Notes under the pieces: generated by a model
Databases searched by the model: none
Seen by the model: the letters and a program-made list of their open reading frames with translations, nothing else
Told to the model about the DNA's origin: nothing
Part shown: positions 54,197 to 57,171 of the stretch, piece by piece
Position numbering within the stretch: position 1 is the stretch's first letter
Layout of the letters: each line of letters starts with the position of its first letter
Made by a program: the position numbers and the translations under genes
Assembly (NCBI RefSeq): GCF_003284925.1
Contig: NZ_QMEX01000013.1
Span: 1 to 57,171, forward strand
Source: Mycolicibacter senuensis
Lineage (GTDB): Bacteria; Actinomycetota; Actinomycetes; Mycobacteriales; Mycobacteriaceae
Length of the DNA stretch: 57,171 nt
Reading direction: 5' to 3'

Positions 54197-55549
54197 ATGG
54201 CGGATGATGGTGGCGTGGTGCATCGAGACAACCGCCCGACGTGGCCGGGTGCTGCACGGACGGTGCAGTCGCTGGCAGAGTCCTTCGCAGACGCCGATCC
54301 GGCCGCCGACGCGGTACGGCTGCGCGATCTGCGCCGGATGAAGGTGGTCGCGCTGAGCTTTCTGCTCGGCGCGACCGTCGTCTTCCTGCTGTGCCGGTGG
54401 GCGCAGGCAGACGGCACCGCGTCGACCTGGGTGGGTTATGTCGGCGCCGCCGCCGAGGCCGGCATGGTGGGCGCCCTGGCGGACTGGTTCGCGGTCACCG
54501 CGCTGTTCAAGCACCCGCTGGGAATTCCGATCCCGCACACCGCGATCATCAAACGCAAGAAGGACCAACTCGGTGAGGGCCTGGGCACGTTCGTGAGGGA
54601 GAACTTCCTGTCGCCGCCGGTGGTGGAGACCAAGCTGCGCGACGCGCAGGTCGCCGGGCGGCTGGGCAAGTGGCTCTCGGAGCAGGCGCACGCCGAGCGG
54701 GTGGCCGCCGAGACCGCCACCGTATTGCGGGTGCTCGTCGAACTGCTGCGAGACGAAGAGGTCGCGTACGTCATCGACCGGATGATCGTGCGGCGCATCG
54801 CCGAGCCGCAGTGGGGTCCGCCGGTCGGCCGGATGCTGGGCACCCTGCTCGCCGAGCATCGCCAGGAGGCGTTGATCCAGTTGCTGGCCGACCGGGCCTT
54901 CCAGTGGTCGCTCAACGCCGGCGAAGTCATCCAGCGGGTGGTGGAGCGCGACTCGCCCACCTGGTCGCCGCGGTTCATCGACCATCTGGTCGGCGACCGG
55001 ATCCACCGCGAGTTGATGGACTTCACCGACAAGGTGCGCCGCAACCCCGACCACGAACTGCGCCGCAACGCGACCCGGTTCCTGTTCGAGTTCGCCAACG
55101 ACCTGCAGTACGACGCGGCCACCATCGCCAAAGCGGACTCGGTCAAGGACCAGGTGATGGCGCGCGAAGAGATCGCCAAAGCGGCGGCCACGGCGTGGGC
55201 GACCCTCAAGCGGTACGTGCTCGAGGGGGTCGACGACCCGACGGGCGCGCTGCGCACCCGCGTCGCCGCCGCGGTGGTGCAGATCGGTGAGTCGCTGCGG
55301 GACGACGTCGAGTTGCGCGACAAAGTGGACAACTGGATCGTCCGCGCCGCGCAGCACCTGGTGGCCCAATACGGGGTGGAGATCACCGCGATCATCACCG
55401 AAACCATCGAGCGCTGGGACGCCGCGGAGGCCAGCCGGCGCATCGAACTGCACGTCGGGCGTGACCTGCAATTTATCCGGATCAACGGAACCGTGGTGGG
55501 TGCGCTGGCGGGGCTGGGAATCTACGCCATAGCTCAACTTATGTTCTGA
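54197..55549 (+). CDS. DUF445 membrane protein (Rv0473-like)
   Basis: The 450 aa protein starts at ATG 54197, though GTG 54215 or 54218 are possible. An N-terminal helix (VVALSFLLGATVVFLLCRW) and DUF445 core (GMVGALADWFAVTALFKHPL, IPIPHTAIIKRKKDQLGEGL) are followed by a long helical domain and a C-terminal anchor (GTVVGALAGLGIYAIAQLMF). Both ends are thus in the membrane, with a cytoplasmic helical stalk. The function of DUF445 proteins is unknown. Conserved next to the TetR regulator and hbhA in mycobacteria. Confidence 0.87.
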   Translation: MADDGGVVHRDNRPTWPGAARTVQSLAESFADADPAADAVRLRDLRRMKVVALSFLLGATVVFLLCRWAQADGTASTWVGYVGAAAEAGMVGALADWFAVTALFKHPLGIPIPHTAIIKRKKDQLGEGLGTFVRENFLSPPVVETKLRDAQVAGRLGKWLSEQAHAERVAAETATVLRVLVELLRDEEVAYVIDRMIVRRIAEPQWGPPVGRMLGTLLAEHRQEALIQLLADRAFQWSLNAGEVIQRVVERDSPTWSPRFIDHLVGDRIHRELMDFTDKVRRNPDHELRRNATRFLFEFANDLQYDAATIAKADSVKDQVMAREEIAKAAATAWATLKRYVLEGVDDPTGALRTRVAAAVVQIGESLRDDVELRDKVDNWIVRAAQHLVAQYGVEITAIITETIERWDAAEASRRIELHVGRDLQFIRINGTVVGALAGLGIYAIAQLMF

Positions 55550-55636
55550 CCTGCGCTAGCAGGTGCTTGCAAAAGTTAGCACTAGGCCGTATCGTGGCAT
55601 TTGTCAGCAGTCGTAAGTCCACGAAAGGGGTCCCCG

Positions 55637-56029
55637 GTGTCGCAGGATGAAAACCTCGCCGCCGTCGTCTCCACGGCCGCGGCGGACATCGGCAGCTTCA
55701 TCCGGGCGCAGCGCGAAGCCGCGCAGGTGTCCATGCGGCAGCTGGCCGACAAGGCCGGGGTCAGCAATCCCTACCTCAGCCAGATCGAGCGCGGGTTGCG
55801 CAAGCCCTCCGCTGACGTCCTCAATCAGATCGCCAAGGCCCTGCGGGTCTCCGCCGAGGTGCTCTACATCCGGGCGGGAATCCTGGAGCCCGGCGAGAAG
55901 AGCGAGGTCCGCGACGCCGTCATTTCGGACGCGGCGATCACGGAACGGCAAAAGCAGGTTCTGCTCGACATCTACAGCTCCTTCGTCCAGCAGAACGAAG
56001 CCGACGGTGAGGAGACGACACCTGCCTGA
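55637..56029 (+). CDS. XRE-family DNA-binding protein (Rv0474-like)
   Basis: The protein has 130 aa from GTG 55637. The HTH (residues 18-75) reads IRAQREAAQVSMRQLADKAG then VSNPYLSQIERGLRKPSADV, a classic Cro/C1-type domain. The short C-terminal half (VRDAVISDAAITERQKQVLL) is helical, possibly for dimerisation. It lies 55 bp upstream of hbhA on the same strand and could regulate it; M. tuberculosis Rv0474 is 140 aa. Confidence 0.9.
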   Translation: MSQDENLAAVVSTAAADIGSFIRAQREAAQVSMRQLADKAGVSNPYLSQIERGLRKPSADVLNQIAKALRVSAEVLYIRAGILEPGEKSEVRDAVISDAAITERQKQVLLDIYSSFVQQNEADGEETTPA

Positions 56030-56084
56030 TCATCCTTCGTCCTCCTGACCGACAAGCCAGAAACCCAACCGAAAGGAAACAGAC

Positions 56085-56726
56085 ATGGCCGAGAACCCGA
56101 ACATCGACGAACTGAAGGCCCCGCTGCTCGCCGCGATCGGCGCCGCCGACCTGGCCCTGGCCACCATGGCCGACCTCGTTGCCACCCTGCGCGACCGCGC
56201 CGGCGATGCCCGCGAGGACGCCACCAGCCGGGTCGAGGAGAGCCGTGCGCGGCTGAACAAGTTGCAGGAGGAGCTGCCCGAGCAGTTCGCCGAGCTGCGC
56301 GAGCGCTTCACCGCCGACGAGCTGCGCAGGGCGGCCGAGGGCTACGTGGAGGCCGCCAGCGGCCGGTACGCCGATTTGGTGTCCCGCGGTGAGGCCGCCC
56401 TCGAGCGGCTGCGCAACCAGTCCGGCCTCGATGACGCCTCGGCGCAGGTTGAGGGTTACGTCGACCAGGCCGTCGAGCTGACCCAGGAGGTGCTGGGCAA
56501 CGTCGCGACCCAGACCCGCGAGGTCGGCGAGCGCGCCGCCAAGCTGGTCGGCATCGAGCTGCCCCAGAAGGAGGAGGCCAAGACGGCTTCCCCGGCGGCT
56601 GGCGCCAAGAAGGCTGCCCCGGCTGGTGGCGCCAAGAAGGCTGCCCCGGCCGGCGGGGCCAAGAAGGCTGCCGCCAAGAAGGCCCCGGCCAAGAAGGCTC
56701 CGGCCAAGAAGGTCACCCAGAAGTAA
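56085..56726 (+). CDS. hbhA: Heparin-binding hemagglutinin
   Basis: This 213 aa surface protein mediates adherence to epithelial glycosaminoglycans and is also linked to lipid inclusions. The N-terminal 160 residues form a long coiled coil ([40 protein letters not shown]). The C-terminal 55 residues are a Lys/Ala/Pro tail built from AAPAGGAKK and KKAPAKK units, the heparin-binding part that is methylated in M. tuberculosis. No signal peptide is present, as known for HBHA. AAAGGAAAC precedes ATG 56085. Confidence 0.95.
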   Translation: MAENPNIDELKAPLLAAIGAADLALATMADLVATLRDRAGDAREDATSRVEESRARLNKLQEELPEQFAELRERFTADELRRAAEGYVEAASGRYADLVSRGEAALERLRNQSGLDDASAQVEGYVDQAVELTQEVLGNVATQTREVGERAAKLVGIELPQKEEAKTASPAAGAKKAAPAGGAKKAAPAGGAKKAAAKKAPAKKAPAKKVTQK

Positions 56727-56769
56727 ACGCAGTTCGACGCCAAGGACGGTATCCGCATAGGCTTGCAGC

Positions 56770-57051
56770 GTGGTCGCTATGAGCCTGGTGGGTATCGTCC
56801 TTGGCGTTTTGCAGCTTGTCGTGTTCGCGACCGCCGTGTACGCGTTCGTCCACGCGGCGATGCAGCGCGCCGATGCTTACACCGCCGCCGACAAGCTCAC
56901 CAAGCCGGTATGGCTGGTGATCCTCGGGGTGTGCGGCCTGTTGGCGCTGGTGCTGCAGGTGATGGGCATGGCGATCGCCGCCTGCGCGGCCGGGGTCTAC
57001 CTGGTCGATGTGCGGCCCCGATTGCTCGAGGTTCAAGGCAAGTCTCACTAG
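56770..57051 (+). CDS. DUF2516 small membrane protein (Rv0476-like)
   Basis: The protein has 93 aa from GTG 56770; ATG 56779 is three codons in. Two helices ([20 protein letters not shown] and [20 protein letters not shown]) with the strongly conserved [13 protein letters not shown] in between and a short [14 protein letters not shown] tail identify DUF2516. The function is unknown. It follows hbhA by 43 bp. Confidence 0.87.
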   Translation: MVAMSLVGIVLGVLQLVVFATAVYAFVHAAMQRADAYTAADKLTKPVWLVILGVCGLLALVLQVMGMAIAACAAGVYLVDVRPRLLEVQGKSH

Positions 57052-57057
57052 CCGGCG

Positions 57058-57171
57058 ATGTTGCGTTCGATCCTGTTCGCGGCCCTGGCGGCCGCAGTGG
57101 TCGTTGCGGCGCCGGCCGCCGCCGACACCGTGGCGTTCGTCGACCGCACCGAGTGGGTGAGTTACTCGGGC
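57058..57171 (+). CDS. Secreted protein, N-terminal part (Rv0477-like, cut by window edge)
   Basis: The first 38 codons from ATG 57058 encode a signal peptide (LFAALAAAVVVAAPAAA, cleavage after about residue 22) and the start of the mature protein DTVAFVDRTEWVSYSG, which matches the opening of Rv0477-type DUF2599 proteins. It begins 6 bp after the DUF2516 stop. The rest is outside the window. Confidence 0.75.
   Translation, partial: MLRSILFAALAAAVVVAAPAAADTVAFVDRTEWVSYSG

Overview
The window is GC-rich, gene-dense chromosomal DNA from a mycobacterium. The identification rests on protein families and gene order: xthA, def, virR, sodC, moeA2, groEL2 with two CIRCE operators, lpdC, ramB, icl1, fadB2, a madR-like regulator and hbhA follow the order of M. 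tuberculosis Rv0425c to Rv0477, many at near-identical protein lengths. It is not M. tuberculosis, because several blocks are inserted and umaA/pcaA are absent where they would be expected. A fast-growing or terrae-complex type mycobacterium is plausible, but the species cannot be fixed from sequence reading alone.

Layout. 1-7308 is conserved backbone: the ctpH 5' end, a membrane protein, xthA, a GNAT, def, a DUF3263 protein, virR, sodC, a YbdK-type ligase and a Lon-N protein. 7397-13355 is an inserted catabolic-looking island: three mycofactocin-type SDRs, a P450, a double-domain carboxymuconolactone decarboxylase protein and two TetR regulators with visible operators. Backbone resumes with a CDC48-like ATPase, pssA, psd and moeA2, with a secreted chorismate mutase inserted so that its ATG overlaps that of the ATPase on the other strand. 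19446-24185 is a second insertion (two bPH2 membrane proteins, an SF2 helicase, an M24 peptidase). It is flanked by a short leftover of an SDR C-terminus, while the intact SDR sits next to groEL2.

27741-39183 is a third insertion downstream of groEL2: a metallo-beta-lactamase/CobU fusion, two paralogous split-barrel proteins, an aldo/keto reductase, a methyltransferase with an amidohydrolase, an aeRF1-like protein, a DinB protein, an aldehyde dehydrogenase with a membrane protein, and a flavodoxin-like protein. From 39275 the backbone continues: prolyl oligopeptidase, aldehyde dehydrogenase with DUF779, two small membrane proteins and lpdC. Next come a large phytol-kinase-like/DUF92 membrane fusion, a CMD protein with ramB, a thioesterase, icl1 and fadB2. 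A small secreted protein follows where umaA/pcaA would be, then the TetR regulator, a DUF445 protein, an XRE regulator, hbhA, a DUF2516 protein and the start of a secreted protein.

How the parts work together. ramB, icl1, fadB2, the thioesterase and lpdC form a fatty-acid/acetate and central-carbon block, and the icl1 promoter carries RamB-like boxes. pssA-psd make phosphatidylethanolamine. The P450/SDR island looks like a self-regulated oxidation pathway for an alcohol-bearing hydrophobic substrate. Non-coding structure is rich: imperfect hairpins at three convergent junctions, a repeat family of about 50 bp present as tandem pairs at two distant loci, a separate 56-bp tandem pair, and several exact TetR-type palindromes. 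No tRNA, rRNA, CRISPR array or insertion sequence was recognised.
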